DNA of 64,000 nucleotides, taken from Thiotrichaceae bacterium UBA4486. Lineage in GTDB: Bacteria > Pseudomonadota > Gammaproteobacteria > Eutrophobiales > Eutrophobiaceae. The DNA lies in contig DGNS01000009.1 in NCBI GenBank assembly GCA_002389045.1, positions 201,898 through 265,897 of the forward strand. Reading direction: 5' to 3'. The notes beneath the pieces were generated by a model. It had not been told where the DNA came from. It worked only from the letters and a program-made list of their open reading frames with translations, and made no database searches. Within the stretch, counting starts at the first letter, position 1, and each line of letters begins with the position of its first letter. A program made the translations under genes and the position numbers. Of the stretch, positions 35,768 through 45,861 are shown piece after piece.

Positions 35768-37453
35768 ATGAACGCCCTGAAGCCGGGCTACCAGCTGCAC
35801 TGGTACCGGATCAAGGACATCCTCGGTCAGGGCGGCTTTGGCATCACTTACCTCGCCTACGACCTCAACCTGGCTCATGAAGTCGCCATCAAGGAATATC
35901 TGCCGGTGGAACTGTCCTCGCGCAGCGAAGATGACAGCAGCGTGCATCCAGTCAGCGATCAACACGCCGATCGCTATCTCTGGGGTCTGGAACGGTTCAT
36001 TGATGAAGCCCGCACCATCGGCCAGTTCAAACACCCCAATATCGTTCGTGTGCGCAATGTCTTCGAAGCCAATAATACGGCCTACATGGTCATGGAATAC
36101 GAACTCGGTGAAAGTCTTCAAGAGATCCTGAATCGGCGCAAGGTGTTACCGGAAGAGGATATCAAAAGCGTTGTGTTTCCCATCATGGATGGCACCAAGC
36201 TCGTGCATGCCGCCGGTTATATTCATCGCGACATCAAGCCGGCCAATATTTTTATCCGCGTCGACGGCGATCCGGTGCTGCTTGATTTCGGTTCGGCACG
36301 ACAGTCGCTGGAAGAGCAGAAACAATCTCTCACCAGTCTGTTCTCCAAGGGGTATGCACCCATCGAGCAGTACCACACCGATGAGGAGGACGAGGAACAG
36401 CAGCAGGGACCGTGGACGGATATCTATTCACTCGGCGCCACCATGTACCGCTCGCTGGCCGGAATTCCACCCGCCGATGCCGTGGATCGCGGCTCGGCGA
36501 TTATTCACACCGGCCGTGATACCTATGTCTCGGCAGTGGAGATCGGCGAGGACCGTTACACGAAGTCATTCCTGGAAGCAGTGGACTATGCCCTGCAGTT
36601 CAAACGCCAGGATCGGCCACCGACCATATCCGACTGGCAAATCAGTTTCAGCCGTTCCGGCGATGTCACCGATGAGAACACCGTGGTGGCCGAAGGTGAC
36701 GACGGAGAGGGCGATGCCGGTCGGTTTAACACGGCGCTGATGGCCGCCGAAGAAGGCGATATAGAAGCCCAGGCCGAACTCGCCTATTGCTATGCCAAGG
36801 GCATCGGTACGGAAAAAGATGAAATGCAGGCTTTCAACTGGTATTACAACGCCGCCGAGGAAGGCGACGTCGACTCACAGTTCAACCTCGGCGTCATGTA
36901 CGCCAAGGGTCGCGGTGTCAAACAGAGTTTTACCGAGTCGTTTCACTGGTACAAACAGGCGGCCCTGAGCGGCGATGCCCGCGCCCAGGCCACCGTGGCC
37001 ATGATGTGCAACAAGGGCATCGGCACCGAGAAAAATGAATCCGAGGCCCTGCTCTGGTATATGAAATCGGCGCAACAAGGTTACCCCAACTCACAGTTTT
37101 TTGTGGCCGAGTGTTATGCCAAGGGCCGCGGCACCGAGAGAAACTACGAGGAAGCCTTCAAATGGTACAGCAAGGCAGCCAACCAGGGGCATGTCAACGC
37201 CCAGTTGAAACTCGGCTTCATGTACGGCAAGGGTCTGGGCACGCAGCGCGACGATGCCGAGGCCTACCTGTGGACGAAGAAGGCCGCCGAAGCCGGTCAT
37301 CCCAATGCCCAGTACAACCTGGGGGTCATTTACGCCAAGGGCCGCGGTATCGAGCAAAATATTGATGAAGCCGTGAAATGGTATACCCGCGCCCTCGAGC
37401 AGGGCGAAGACAATTCAAAAAAAGCCCTCGAGAAACTGAAAACCGAAGCCTGA
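35768..37453 (+). CDS. Serine/threonine protein kinase with Sel1 repeats
   Basis: The 561-residue product has an N-terminal Hanks-type kinase: glycine loop GQGGFGITY (20-28), Lys42, HRDIKPAN (153-160) and DFG (173-175). An acidic linker leads to about seven Sel1/TPR-like repeats of 36 residues (about 300-550; YAKGRGTERNYEEAFKWY is one). There is no membrane helix, so it is probably cytoplasmic, using the Sel1 solenoid to bind partners or substrates. The start MNALKPGYQLHWY at 35768 matches relatives; the frame stays open to a GTG at 35696. lhr follows after 40 bp. Substrates are unknown. Confidence 0.85.
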   Translation: MNALKPGYQLHWYRIKDILGQGGFGITYLAYDLNLAHEVAIKEYLPVELSSRSEDDSSVHPVSDQHADRYLWGLERFIDEARTIGQFKHPNIVRVRNVFEANNTAYMVMEYELGESLQEILNRRKVLPEEDIKSVVFPIMDGTKLVHAAGYIHRDIKPANIFIRVDGDPVLLDFGSARQSLEEQKQSLTSLFSKGYAPIEQYHTDEEDEEQQQGPWTDIYSLGATMYRSLAGIPPADAVDRGSAIIHTGRDTYVSAVEIGEDRYTKSFLEAVDYALQFKRQDRPPTISDWQISFSRSGDVTDENTVVAEGDDGEGDAGRFNTALMAAEEGDIEAQAELAYCYAKGIGTEKDEMQAFNWYYNAAEEGDVDSQFNLGVMYAKGRGVKQSFTESFHWYKQAALSGDARAQATVAMMCNKGIGTEKNESEALLWYMKSAQQGYPNSQFFVAECYAKGRGTERNYEEAFKWYSKAANQGHVNAQLKLGFMYGKGLGTQRDDAEAYLWTKKAAEAGHPNAQYNLGVIYAKGRGIEQNIDEAVKWYTRALEQGEDNSKKALEKLKTEA

Positions 37454-37493
37454 CAATCCTCAACCGTGCACTTTGGGTTTAAACTCCCAACCC

Positions 37494-40400
37494 ATGGCAC
37501 TTGAATCCTTCCACCCGGCCGTCAGGGACTGGTTCACCTCGGCGTTTGCACAGGCCACCCCGGTTCAGGATCGCGCCTGGCGGGCCATCGCGGCGCGACA
37601 GCATACGCTGATCGCCGCGCCCACCGGCAGCGGCAAAACCCTTGCCGCATTCCTGGCCGTCATCGATGAACTGGTGAAATCCGCACTGCAAGGCACACTG
37701 GATGAAGGCACCTGCATCCTCTATGTATCACCGCTGAAGGCGCTGTCCAACGATATTCATAAAAACCTCGAAGAGCCCCTGGCCGGCATCAGCCGCAACC
37801 TGCAACAGGCCGGTCATGGCGATATTTCGATTTCGGCCGCCGTGCGCAGCGGCGATACCCCGCCTTATGCGCGGGAACAGATGCGCCGCCGACCACCGCA
37901 TATCCTCGTGACCACGCCGGAATCGTTGTTCATTCTGCTGACCAGCGATTCCGGCCGCGCCATGCTGGCCACGGTGAGGACCGTGATTGTGGATGAAATC
38001 CACGCCGTCATCGGCAATAAACGCGGCTCGCATCTGGCGCTGTCACTGGAACGACTGCAATCACTGACCACGGTGCCGCTGGTGCGCATCGGCCTGTCGG
38101 CGACACAAAAACCGGTTCAGGCGGTGGCCGATTACCTGGTCGGCAATCGCGGTGCTGACTGCACGGTGATCGATTGCGGTTATACCCGTGAACGCGATCT
38201 CGCCGTGGTCGTACCGGAAACACCGCTGAGTGCAGTTATGTCCGCCGAAGGTTGGCAGGACATATATGACCGGCTGGCAGCGTTGATCAACGGACACACC
38301 ACCACGCTGATCTTCGTGAATACACGGCGGCTGGCGGAGCGGGTAGCCCGCTTTCTGGCCGAACGCATTGGTGAGGAATACGTGACCGCGCATCATGGCA
38401 GCCTGGCCAGGGAACATCGATTACGCGCGGAACAACAATTGAAAAGCGGCCGGCTGAAGGCGCTTGTAGCAACGGCCTCGCTGGAACTCGGCATCGATAT
38501 CGGCGATATCGATCTGGTCTGCCAGTTGGGTTCACCCCGTTCCATTGCCGCCTTCCTGCAACGCACCGGCCGTTCCGGCCATCGTCTCGAGGCCGTGCCA
38601 AAGGGCCGGCTGTTTCCGCTCAGCCGTGACGACCTGGTGGAATGCACAGCGCTGATCCGAGCCGTAAACCAGGGCCGTCTGGATACACTCAATCTGCCGG
38701 AAGGTCAGCTCGACGTGCTGGCGCAGCAGATCATCGCCGAAGTGGGCTGCGGTGAATGGCCGGAAACGGCACTCTACGACATGATCACACGCGCCTGGCC
38801 ATACCGGTATCTCAAAAAGGACGATTACCAGGCACTGCTGGTGATGCTGATGGAGGGCTTCACCACCCGCCGCGGACCGCGCGCCCGTTACCTGTTTCGT
38901 GATGCCGTCAACGGCAGGGTCAAACCCCGCAAGGGCGCAAAACTCGCCGCGGTAACCAATGCCGGCGCGATTCCGGATCAGTTCGATTACGATGTGGTGC
39001 TGGAACCCGAGAACATCGTCGTCGGCACACTCAATGAGGATTTTGCCTTCGAAAGTCTGGCCGGTGATGTTTTTCAACTCGGCAACACCTGCTATCGGAT
39101 CCTGCAGGTCAGCCAGGGCAAGGTCCGGGTCGCCGATGCACACGGCCAGCCGCCGAATATTCCCTTCTGGTTCGGCGAGGCGCCCGGACGTTCCGACGAA
39201 CTGAGCCGGGCGGTCTCCGCGCTACGAACCGATATTGCCGAAAGACTGGAAGTCTCCATGGACGCCTGCCGGCAATGGCTGCAGGTAGAGACTCGTCTGG
39301 ATACGCATGCCGCGCGGCAACTGGTAGCGTATCTGGCCTCCGGTCACGCGGCCCTGGGCCGGCTGCCCGACCACGCGCACATCGTCCTGGAACGTTTCTT
39401 TGACGATGCCGGAGATCAACACGTCGTCGTGCATTCGCCCTATGGCGTACGCATCAACCGGGCCTGGGGGCTGGCGCTGAGAAAACGCTTCTGCCGGCGG
39501 TTCAATTTCGAATTACAAGCGGCAGCTCTCGATGATTACATCATCCTGTCACTGGGCGCGACCCACAGTTTCCCCCTGGAAGACATCAAGCATTATCTGA
39601 AATCCACATCGGTGCGAGAGGTGCTGAAGCAGGCCATGCTGGCCGCGCCCATGTTCGCTACCCACTGGCGCTGGAATGCCTCAATTGCCCTGGCCGTGAA
39701 ACGTTTTCGCAATGGCAACCGGACTCCACCGGCCTTTCAACGCGCCGATGCCGAGGATCTCATGGCCCTGGTGTTTCCCGATCAACTGGCCTGCCAGGAA
39801 AACCTCGCCGGCGAGCGCCGGATCCCGGACCATCCCCTGGTGCGGCAGACCGTCAACGATTGCCTGCATGACATCATGGACATCGAGGGACTGGAACAGG
39901 TGCTTAAAGATATCGAGGACGGAACCATCGAAGTCATTGCCCGCGACCTGGCGGCACCTTCCCCGTTGGCCGGGGAGATCCTCAACGCCCGGCCCTACGC
40001 GTTTCTGGATGATGCACCCGCCGAGGAACGCCGCACGCGCGCAATACGCTCACTAAATCTTCCTGATACCCTCGAAGCCGGGAACCTCGGCAGGCTGGAC
40101 CCGGAAGCAATTCAACGGGTGCGTGATGAAGCCTGGCCGCGGATTATAAACGCTGACGAACTGCACGATGCCATGTATCAACTGGGCTTCCTTCTCGATA
40201 CGGATTTCGACAGTCACGGGGCACACAGTGCGGCCGAAACCTGGCTTCAGAGTCTGGTTGACCAGCAACGCGCGAGGCGAGTGAAACATGGGGAGCAAAC
40301 CTGCTGGATTTGCGCGGAACGCCTGGCGCAATTCCACACCGCCTGGCCCGACACCGACATTGGTGCACCACCGAAGCGTGAACATGCCTGCCGGCTGTTT

Positions 40401-41828
40401 ACCGATGCCGACAGCGCCCGCCTGGAATTTTTGCGCGCAAGACTGTCGGCCCGGGTACTGGTCAGTGAACAGCAGTTAGTCATGGAAATGCAATTGCAGG
40501 CCACCGTGTTGAACAACCTGCTGATGGCGCTGGAAGCGGAAGGTTATCTCATGCGCGTAAACGTCGATGACGACACTCGCTGGTGTGAACGCGGATTGCT
40601 TGCCCGCATTCATCGCTATGGCTTGAATTCACAGAGACAGCGGGTCAAAGCCGTGGACCCGGCCCGCTACCTGCAGTTTCTGTTTCAGTGGCAGGGGCTG
40701 GGTGATGACCGCCGCGAGGGCGGACAATCGCTGCAGGCCGTGCTGGCATCACTGCAGGGATTCCCCTGCCCGGCCGCCGCATGGGAGAACGATATCCTGC
40801 CCGCGCGCATACATGGCTATCTCGCTCACGATCTGGACTCGCTTTTCACCAGCGGTCAGTTCATGTGGATGCGCCCCGGCGCGGCCGGAAACCGGACGGG
40901 TGAACAGACCATACCCGTCGGCAACAGCGGTCTTTTGAAAAATACACCGGTGATCCTGTTGCCGCGAAACACTGAACAACTGTGGAAGTCCCTGCCTGCT
41001 GTCAGGGCCGGCAAGGTACAACTGTCCGGCAACGCGCAAACACTGCAACAGACCCTGCAGCAAAACGGCGCGTCTTTTTTTATCGACCTGGTCAGCACCA
41101 GTGGCCTGCTGCGCACGCAGGTTGAAAACGCACTGGAGGAACTGGCCGCAAATGGACTTGTGACCGCGGACAGTTTCGCCGGCCTGCGCGCCCTGATTAC
41201 ACCGGAAAACCGCCGGCCGGGCTTCGTCCGCAGACATCGTCGCCGCAGTCATGGTCCCGGTATTGATACAGCCGGCCGCTGGTCATTGATAGCTTACAAC
41301 GAGAAGCTAACAGAAGCCGGCAGCTGGTTTACGACCGGCGAGGAAGCCCTGGAGCACATTGCCCGCGTGTTGCTGCAGCGTTATGGCGTGGTCTTCTACC
41401 AGGTGCTGAAACGGGAAACCCTGATCCCGCCGTGGCGGGAACTGCTGTATGTTTACCGGCGGCTGGAAGCCCGGGGAGAAATCCGCGGCGGCCGTTTTGT
41501 TGCCGGATTCAGCGGTGAACAGTTTGCATTACCCGAAGCCGCGGGACTCATTCAGCGTTTGCCTGCGGATGACGCGGATTTTATCTGTATCTCCGCCTGT
41601 GATCCGCTGAATCTTGTTGGTACAATCCTCAACGGGGAAAAAGTTCCGGCCTTGCAGGGTATTCGCCTGGTGTTCAAAAACGGTGTGCCGGTGGCGCGAC
41701 AGAACCGTGACGGGCTGGAATATCTGCAACAGGTCAATGCCGACGAAGAGTGGCACATCAGGAACCTGCTGGTAAAAAAGAAACTGCCATTCGCACTGGT
41801 GAATCCATCACCATTGCAACAACAGTGA
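37494..41828 (+). CDS. lhr: Large DEAD/DEAH helicase Lhr
   Basis: This is a superfamily 2 helicase of about 1444 residues with the N-terminal Lhr core: motif I APTGSGKT (42-49), DEIHAVIG (motif II), LSATQKP (motif III), and QRTGRSGHR (motif VI). Winged-helix and Lhr-specific domains follow, and the long C-terminal extension is as in the E. coli protein (about 1538). Lhr is a 3'-5' helicase tied to DNA repair and damage-induced mutagenesis. The ATG at 37494 is preferred over a TTG seven codons upstream. It begins 40 bp after the kinase gene and may be co-transcribed. Confidence 0.93.
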   Translation: MALESFHPAVRDWFTSAFAQATPVQDRAWRAIAARQHTLIAAPTGSGKTLAAFLAVIDELVKSALQGTLDEGTCILYVSPLKALSNDIHKNLEEPLAGISRNLQQAGHGDISISAAVRSGDTPPYAREQMRRRPPHILVTTPESLFILLTSDSGRAMLATVRTVIVDEIHAVIGNKRGSHLALSLERLQSLTTVPLVRIGLSATQKPVQAVADYLVGNRGADCTVIDCGYTRERDLAVVVPETPLSAVMSAEGWQDIYDRLAALINGHTTTLIFVNTRRLAERVARFLAERIGEEYVTAHHGSLAREHRLRAEQQLKSGRLKALVATASLELGIDIGDIDLVCQLGSPRSIAAFLQRTGRSGHRLEAVPKGRLFPLSRDDLVECTALIRAVNQGRLDTLNLPEGQLDVLAQQIIAEVGCGEWPETALYDMITRAWPYRYLKKDDYQALLVMLMEGFTTRRGPRARYLFRDAVNGRVKPRKGAKLAAVTNAGAIPDQFDYDVVLEPENIVVGTLNEDFAFESLAGDVFQLGNTCYRILQVSQGKVRVADAHGQPPNIPFWFGEAPGRSDELSRAVSALRTDIAERLEVSMDACRQWLQVETRLDTHAARQLVAYLASGHAALGRLPDHAHIVLERFFDDAGDQHVVVHSPYGVRINRAWGLALRKRFCRRFNFELQAAALDDYIILSLGATHSFPLEDIKHYLKSTSVREVLKQAMLAAPMFATHWRWNASIALAVKRFRNGNRTPPAFQRADAEDLMALVFPDQLACQENLAGERRIPDHPLVRQTVNDCLHDIMDIEGLEQVLKDIEDGTIEVIARDLAAPSPLAGEILNARPYAFLDDAPAEERRTRAIRSLNLPDTLEAGNLGRLDPEAIQRVRDEAWPRIINADELHDAMYQLGFLLDTDFDSHGAHSAAETWLQSLVDQQRARRVKHGEQTCWICAERLAQFHTAWPDTDIGAPPKREHACRLFTDADSARLEFLRARLSARVLVSEQQLVMEMQLQATVLNNLLMALEAEGYLMRVNVDDDTRWCERGLLARIHRYGLNSQRQRVKAVDPARYLQFLFQWQGLGDDRREGGQSLQAVLASLQGFPCPAAAWENDILPARIHGYLAHDLDSLFTSGQFMWMRPGAAGNRTGEQTIPVGNSGLLKNTPVILLPRNTEQLWKSLPAVRAGKVQLSGNAQTLQQTLQQNGASFFIDLVSTSGLLRTQVENALEELAANGLVTADSFAGLRALITPENRRPGFVRRHRRRSHGPGIDTAGRWSLIAYNEKLTEAGSWFTTGEEALEHIARVLLQRYGVVFYQVLKRETLIPPWRELLYVYRRLEARGEIRGGRFVAGFSGEQFALPEAAGLIQRLPADDADFICISACDPLNLVGTILNGEKVPALQGIRLVFKNGVPVARQNRDGLEYLQQVNADEEWHIRNLLVKKKLPFALVNPSPLQQQ

Positions 41829-41860
41829 AATGAAGTATCAAACGGGGGAGTTTAATATCC

Positions 41861-43345
41861 ATGGGTGTGTGCCTGCCGCAGCGGTTCAATCCGCTGCTTG
41901 TTCCGGTATTTATCTGTTTACTGCTCACGGTAAGCCGTGTTTACGCAACCGTGCCGGATATATCGGGTACGTATACAGGCACACTAGCCGGAACCGAAGA
42001 TCAATGTGGCCCGTTCCCCGGCGGACCGTTTACCAACGGCCCTTTTTCACTGAATGCTGAAACCATCACGGTTAGCATTACCCTGGTCGATGCCACTACC
42101 GGCACCTTTGCCGGCAGCGGCACCGATGGCTCGGGCGCGCCGATCGCACTGGGCGGCCAGATCGATTCAGCCGGTAATGTCATCAGCGGCGCATTTAATG
42201 TGCAGGATTCCGATGTCTCTACTTCAGGCAGCCTGGCCGGCAGTTCGTTCAGTTCCGGCAGCTTTCTGTTTGTCAGTAACAACGCCGCAGATGTGACGAC
42301 CATACCCGGTGAGGAGATTTGCCTGGATATCGATGTATCATTCACGCTGAGCAAAATCGCCGGCGGCGCTATCGTCATCAATCCCGCCATCACTAACAGC
42401 GCCACCATCACCAACCTGCAAACACTGAACGTACAGGTGCAAAGCATGATCGGCAGCGTCGGCGGCCGTATCGGTAACATACTGCGCGGTAACGCCATGG
42501 GCTTCAGGTTCGGTGAAACCGGTTTCATGCTGGAAGGTCAAGCCAACGGTATCAACGCCGGTGACGCCATCCCTGTCGGTTTCGGCACCTGGCTGGGTTA
42601 TTCCTATTCCGACATGGAAAACGATTTTGTCTCGCTTGCCTTCGAAGGCAGTCGTAACACCGTCCTGGGTGGCATCGATTATTTTCCCGGTGACAACCTC
42701 GTGATTGGTGTGGCATTTGGTTACGAATTCAGCGACATCGATACACGGGCCAACCGCGGCAACGTGCAAAGCGATGGCTACAGTGTCATCCCGTATTTCG
42801 GTTACTTGCTCACCGATGTCTTCAGTATCAACGGCAACATCGGCTACAGCTCGGTTGAGGCCGATCAATTCCGTACCGACCCCGGTACCGGGGCGCGCAT
42901 CACCAGCAACGCGGATTCCGATCGTTTCTTCGGGTCCGTCAACCTGGACGGTATGTGGATCCGGGGTGACTGGATCCTTGGCGGCAGATTCGGACTGCTG
43001 TGGGCCACTAATACACAGGACGATTTTACCGAGAGTAACGGGACGTTTGTCAGCAGCCAGGAATCGAAACTGCGCCAGTACCAGGTAGGTGCCAATGCCG
43101 CCTACAGTTATGGCAAATTCGAACCCAACCTGTCGCTGACCTTTTCACGTGATTTTCAGACCACGGAAATTGCCGTCACCAGTGGTCCGCAACCTTCCAA
43201 TGATCGCGACGATTTCATGCTCGCCGCCGGTATACGATATTATGGAAACCACGGTCTTACGGGCAACCTGGAATACAGCAAGCGCCTGGACCGGGATAAC
43301 TTTGAGGAAGATACGGTTAATCTGACACTGAGAATGGAGTTTTGA
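41861..43345 (+). CDS. Autotransporter-type outer membrane beta-barrel protein with short passenger
   Basis: The product has 494 residues. A signal peptide ends near residue 29 (LLTVSRVYA). A Gly/Ser/Thr-rich beta region of about 170 residues follows, then a C-terminal autotransporter-like barrel (about 215-494) with alternating aromatic strands ending NLTLRMEF, whose terminal Phe is the usual BAM recognition signal. The passenger is very short for an autotransporter. The ribosome site GGGGGAG lies 10 bases before the ATG. Function is unknown; adhesion is only a guess. Confidence 0.75.
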   Translation: MGVCLPQRFNPLLVPVFICLLLTVSRVYATVPDISGTYTGTLAGTEDQCGPFPGGPFTNGPFSLNAETITVSITLVDATTGTFAGSGTDGSGAPIALGGQIDSAGNVISGAFNVQDSDVSTSGSLAGSSFSSGSFLFVSNNAADVTTIPGEEICLDIDVSFTLSKIAGGAIVINPAITNSATITNLQTLNVQVQSMIGSVGGRIGNILRGNAMGFRFGETGFMLEGQANGINAGDAIPVGFGTWLGYSYSDMENDFVSLAFEGSRNTVLGGIDYFPGDNLVIGVAFGYEFSDIDTRANRGNVQSDGYSVIPYFGYLLTDVFSINGNIGYSSVEADQFRTDPGTGARITSNADSDRFFGSVNLDGMWIRGDWILGGRFGLLWATNTQDDFTESNGTFVSSQESKLRQYQVGANAAYSYGKFEPNLSLTFSRDFQTTEIAVTSGPQPSNDRDDFMLAAGIRYYGNHGLTGNLEYSKRLDRDNFEEDTVNLTLRMEF

Positions 43346-43631
43346 ACAGATCTTTATACAAATCGATCAAATTCATCCCCTGTCAGTTAATGAATATCGC
43401 CTGCTGTCTACCAGTGGTGACATCTGACAGACATATTTACAGTAACGTTGAACGTGAATCTGTTCGAATGATCGATATCACATTGAAGACAATGGCCCGT
43501 ACGTGAAGCCAGTCTCACAAATTCATCATTTTGGCGTGATGATATTCACATAACGGCTCCAGGACCCGGTTCTTGCCGTATACTGGCACAGGCATTGCTC
43601 TATAACTTTTACACTGATTGCGGAGGTCTCA

Positions 43632-43874
43632 ATGAACGAAACCATTAACAGGAATCATCGTAACCTGGCGCTGCTGGGCTGGATGACCGGACTACTATCC
43701 ATAGTGTTTCTGCTGGCCTTTCAATATACCAGCGAACGTGTGGACAACTACTATTACCTGGGTGCGTTTTTTACCTCCCTGAACATCGCCGTGCTCTGTC
43801 TTTGTTTCAGCCAGGTGTACAAACTGCTTGGCGCGATCCTGGATCTTGTTGCCGGCGGTCCCGGGGAGACGTAG
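43632..43874 (+). CDS. Small two-helix membrane protein
   Basis: This 80-residue protein of unknown function has two predicted membrane helices (about 12-31 and 42-63) and few other features. GCGGAGG lies before the ATG, supporting translation. I do not recognise the family. It converges on typA. Confidence 0.55.
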   Translation: MNETINRNHRNLALLGWMTGLLSIVFLLAFQYTSERVDNYYYLGAFFTSLNIAVLCLCFSQVYKLLGAILDLVAGGPGET

Positions 43875-43904
43875 TCTAATAACTGCTCCGGGATATCGAT
43901 ACAG

Positions 43905-45731
43905 TCAGCTCTCAACCGCGGTGAGCCGTGATTCCCTTTTGCGCTCATGTTCCCTGAGAAATTTTTTGCGAATGCGAATGGACTTTGGTGTCACTTCCAC
44001 CAGCTCATCATCATCGATAAATTCCAGTGCCTGTTCCAGGCTCATCTTCACCGGCGGAGTCAGCAGGATGTTTTCATCCGAACCGGCGGCGCGGATATTC
44101 GTTAACTGTTTGGCTTTAAGTGGATTAACGGTCAGATCGTTATCCCGCGAATGAATCCCGATCACCATGCCTTCGTAAACCTCATCCCCGGGTTTGATCA
44201 TGAGTTTGCCGCGATCCTGCAGGTTGAATAACGCATAACCCAGCGCCTTGCCCCGGGACATGGCGACCAGTACACCGTTGCTTCTTTGACCTATGGTCTC
44301 CCTGATGCCGGGACCGTAATGATCAAACACGTTGTACATCAGACCTGTCCCGGAAGTGATGGTCAGAAATTCGGTCCGAAAGCCGATCAAACCGCGCGCC
44401 GGGATCACATAATCCAGACGAACCCGGCCCTTGCCATCCGGCAGCATCTGCTTCAATTCACCACGGCGCTGACCGAGTTTTTCCATGACCGCACCCTGAA
44501 ACTGCTCCTCCAGATCCACGGTCAGTTGCTCAAAGGGCTCATGGCGTTCGCCGTCCACCATTTTGATAATGACCTGTGGCCGGCCCACGGCAAGTTCGTA
44601 ACCTTCCCGGCGCATGTTCTCGATGAGCACGGACAGATGTAACTCACCCCGTCCCGAAACCTTGTACTGCTCGGCATTTTGTGTCTGCTCCACGCGCAGT
44701 GACACGTTGTGTTTGATTTCCTGCTGCAGGCGTTCCCAGATATTACGACTGGTCACATACTTGCCTTCAAGACCGGCAAAGGGCGAAGTGTTGGGTTGAA
44801 AGATCATACTAATAGTCGGTTCATCGACCGTCAGCGCCGGCAGGGCTTCCACCGTCTGCGGATCGCAGAGTGTGTCGGAGATGGACAGAGGATCAATGCC
44901 GGTCACGGCGACGATATCACCGGCCCGCGCTGCCGCGACTTCAACCCGGTCCAGGCCGTTAAAGCCGAAAATCTGCAATACGCGTCCCTTGCGTATGCGA
45001 TCGTTTCGCCCGGCGATGGCTACCGCCGAATTGGAGACGATCCGGCCGCGCTTGATGCGGCCTATGCCGATCACACCCTGAAAGGTGTTGTAATCCAGGG
45101 TCGATATCTGCATCTGCAACGGTCCGTCCTCGTCGACATCGGGCACCGGCACATGCTGAATGATGGTTTCAAACAGGGGGGTCATGTCATCGCCTTTCAC
45201 ATCGGCATCAAGACTCGCATAACCCTCTATGGCCGAAGTGTATACGACAGGAAAATCCAGTTGCTCATCGCTGGCGCCCAGCCTGTCGAACAGGTCAAAG
45301 GTCTGGTCCAGCACCCAGTGCGGGCGCGCGCCGTCGCGATCCACCTTGTTGATCACAACGATGGGTTTGAAACCGAGCGCAAAGGCTTTCTGGGTGACGA
45401 ACCGGGTCTGCGGCATGGGTCCATCAACAGCGTCGACCAGCAACAGCACGGAGTCGACCATGGATAATACCCGTTCCACTTCACCGCCGAAATCCGCGTG
45501 TCCGGGGGTATCGACGATGTTGATATGATAATCCTGCCAGTTGATGGCGGTATTCTTCGACAAAATGGTGATGCCGCGTTCCTTTTCCTGGTCATTGGAG
45601 TCCATGACCCGCTCCTGCGGTGCCTTGCGCAGGTCCAGGGTCCCGGACTGCCGCAGCAACTGGTCAACCAGGGTGGTCTTGCCGTGGTCCACATGGGCAA
45701 TAATGGCAATGTTTCTGAGTTTGTCCTGCAC
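43905..45731 (-). CDS. typA: Ribosome-associated GTPase TypA/BipA
   Basis: The 608-residue translational GTPase has G1 AHVDHGKTTLVD (about 11-22), G3 DTPGHADFGGE and G4 NKVDR. EF-G-like domains III and V and the BipA-specific C-terminal domain (IRIRKKFLREHERKRE) follow. BipA binds 70S ribosomes in competition with RelA and helps 50S assembly under cold or stress. Length matches E. coli BipA (607). It stands alone, convergent with the small membrane protein gene and divergent from the gene at 45862. Confidence 0.96.
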   Translation of the reverse strand: MQDKLRNIAIIAHVDHGKTTLVDQLLRQSGTLDLRKAPQERVMDSNDQEKERGITILSKNTAINWQDYHINIVDTPGHADFGGEVERVLSMVDSVLLLVDAVDGPMPQTRFVTQKAFALGFKPIVVINKVDRDGARPHWVLDQTFDLFDRLGASDEQLDFPVVYTSAIEGYASLDADVKGDDMTPLFETIIQHVPVPDVDEDGPLQMQISTLDYNTFQGVIGIGRIKRGRIVSNSAVAIAGRNDRIRKGRVLQIFGFNGLDRVEVAAARAGDIVAVTGIDPLSISDTLCDPQTVEALPALTVDEPTISMIFQPNTSPFAGLEGKYVTSRNIWERLQQEIKHNVSLRVEQTQNAEQYKVSGRGELHLSVLIENMRREGYELAVGRPQVIIKMVDGERHEPFEQLTVDLEEQFQGAVMEKLGQRRGELKQMLPDGKGRVRLDYVIPARGLIGFRTEFLTITSGTGLMYNVFDHYGPGIRETIGQRSNGVLVAMSRGKALGYALFNLQDRGKLMIKPGDEVYEGMVIGIHSRDNDLTVNPLKAKQLTNIRAAGSDENILLTPPVKMSLEQALEFIDDDELVEVTPKSIRIRKKFLREHERKRESRLTAVES

Positions 45732-45861
45732 GATCTACACCTGCTGAAAAAAGGCGGGTATTATACCGCTCGCGCAGGAAATAACGATTGAAAATTATTT
45801 AATATTTTCAATAAGTTGCAATTTTGAATCATAATTCTATGTACCCGGGAAAGAAATAACC

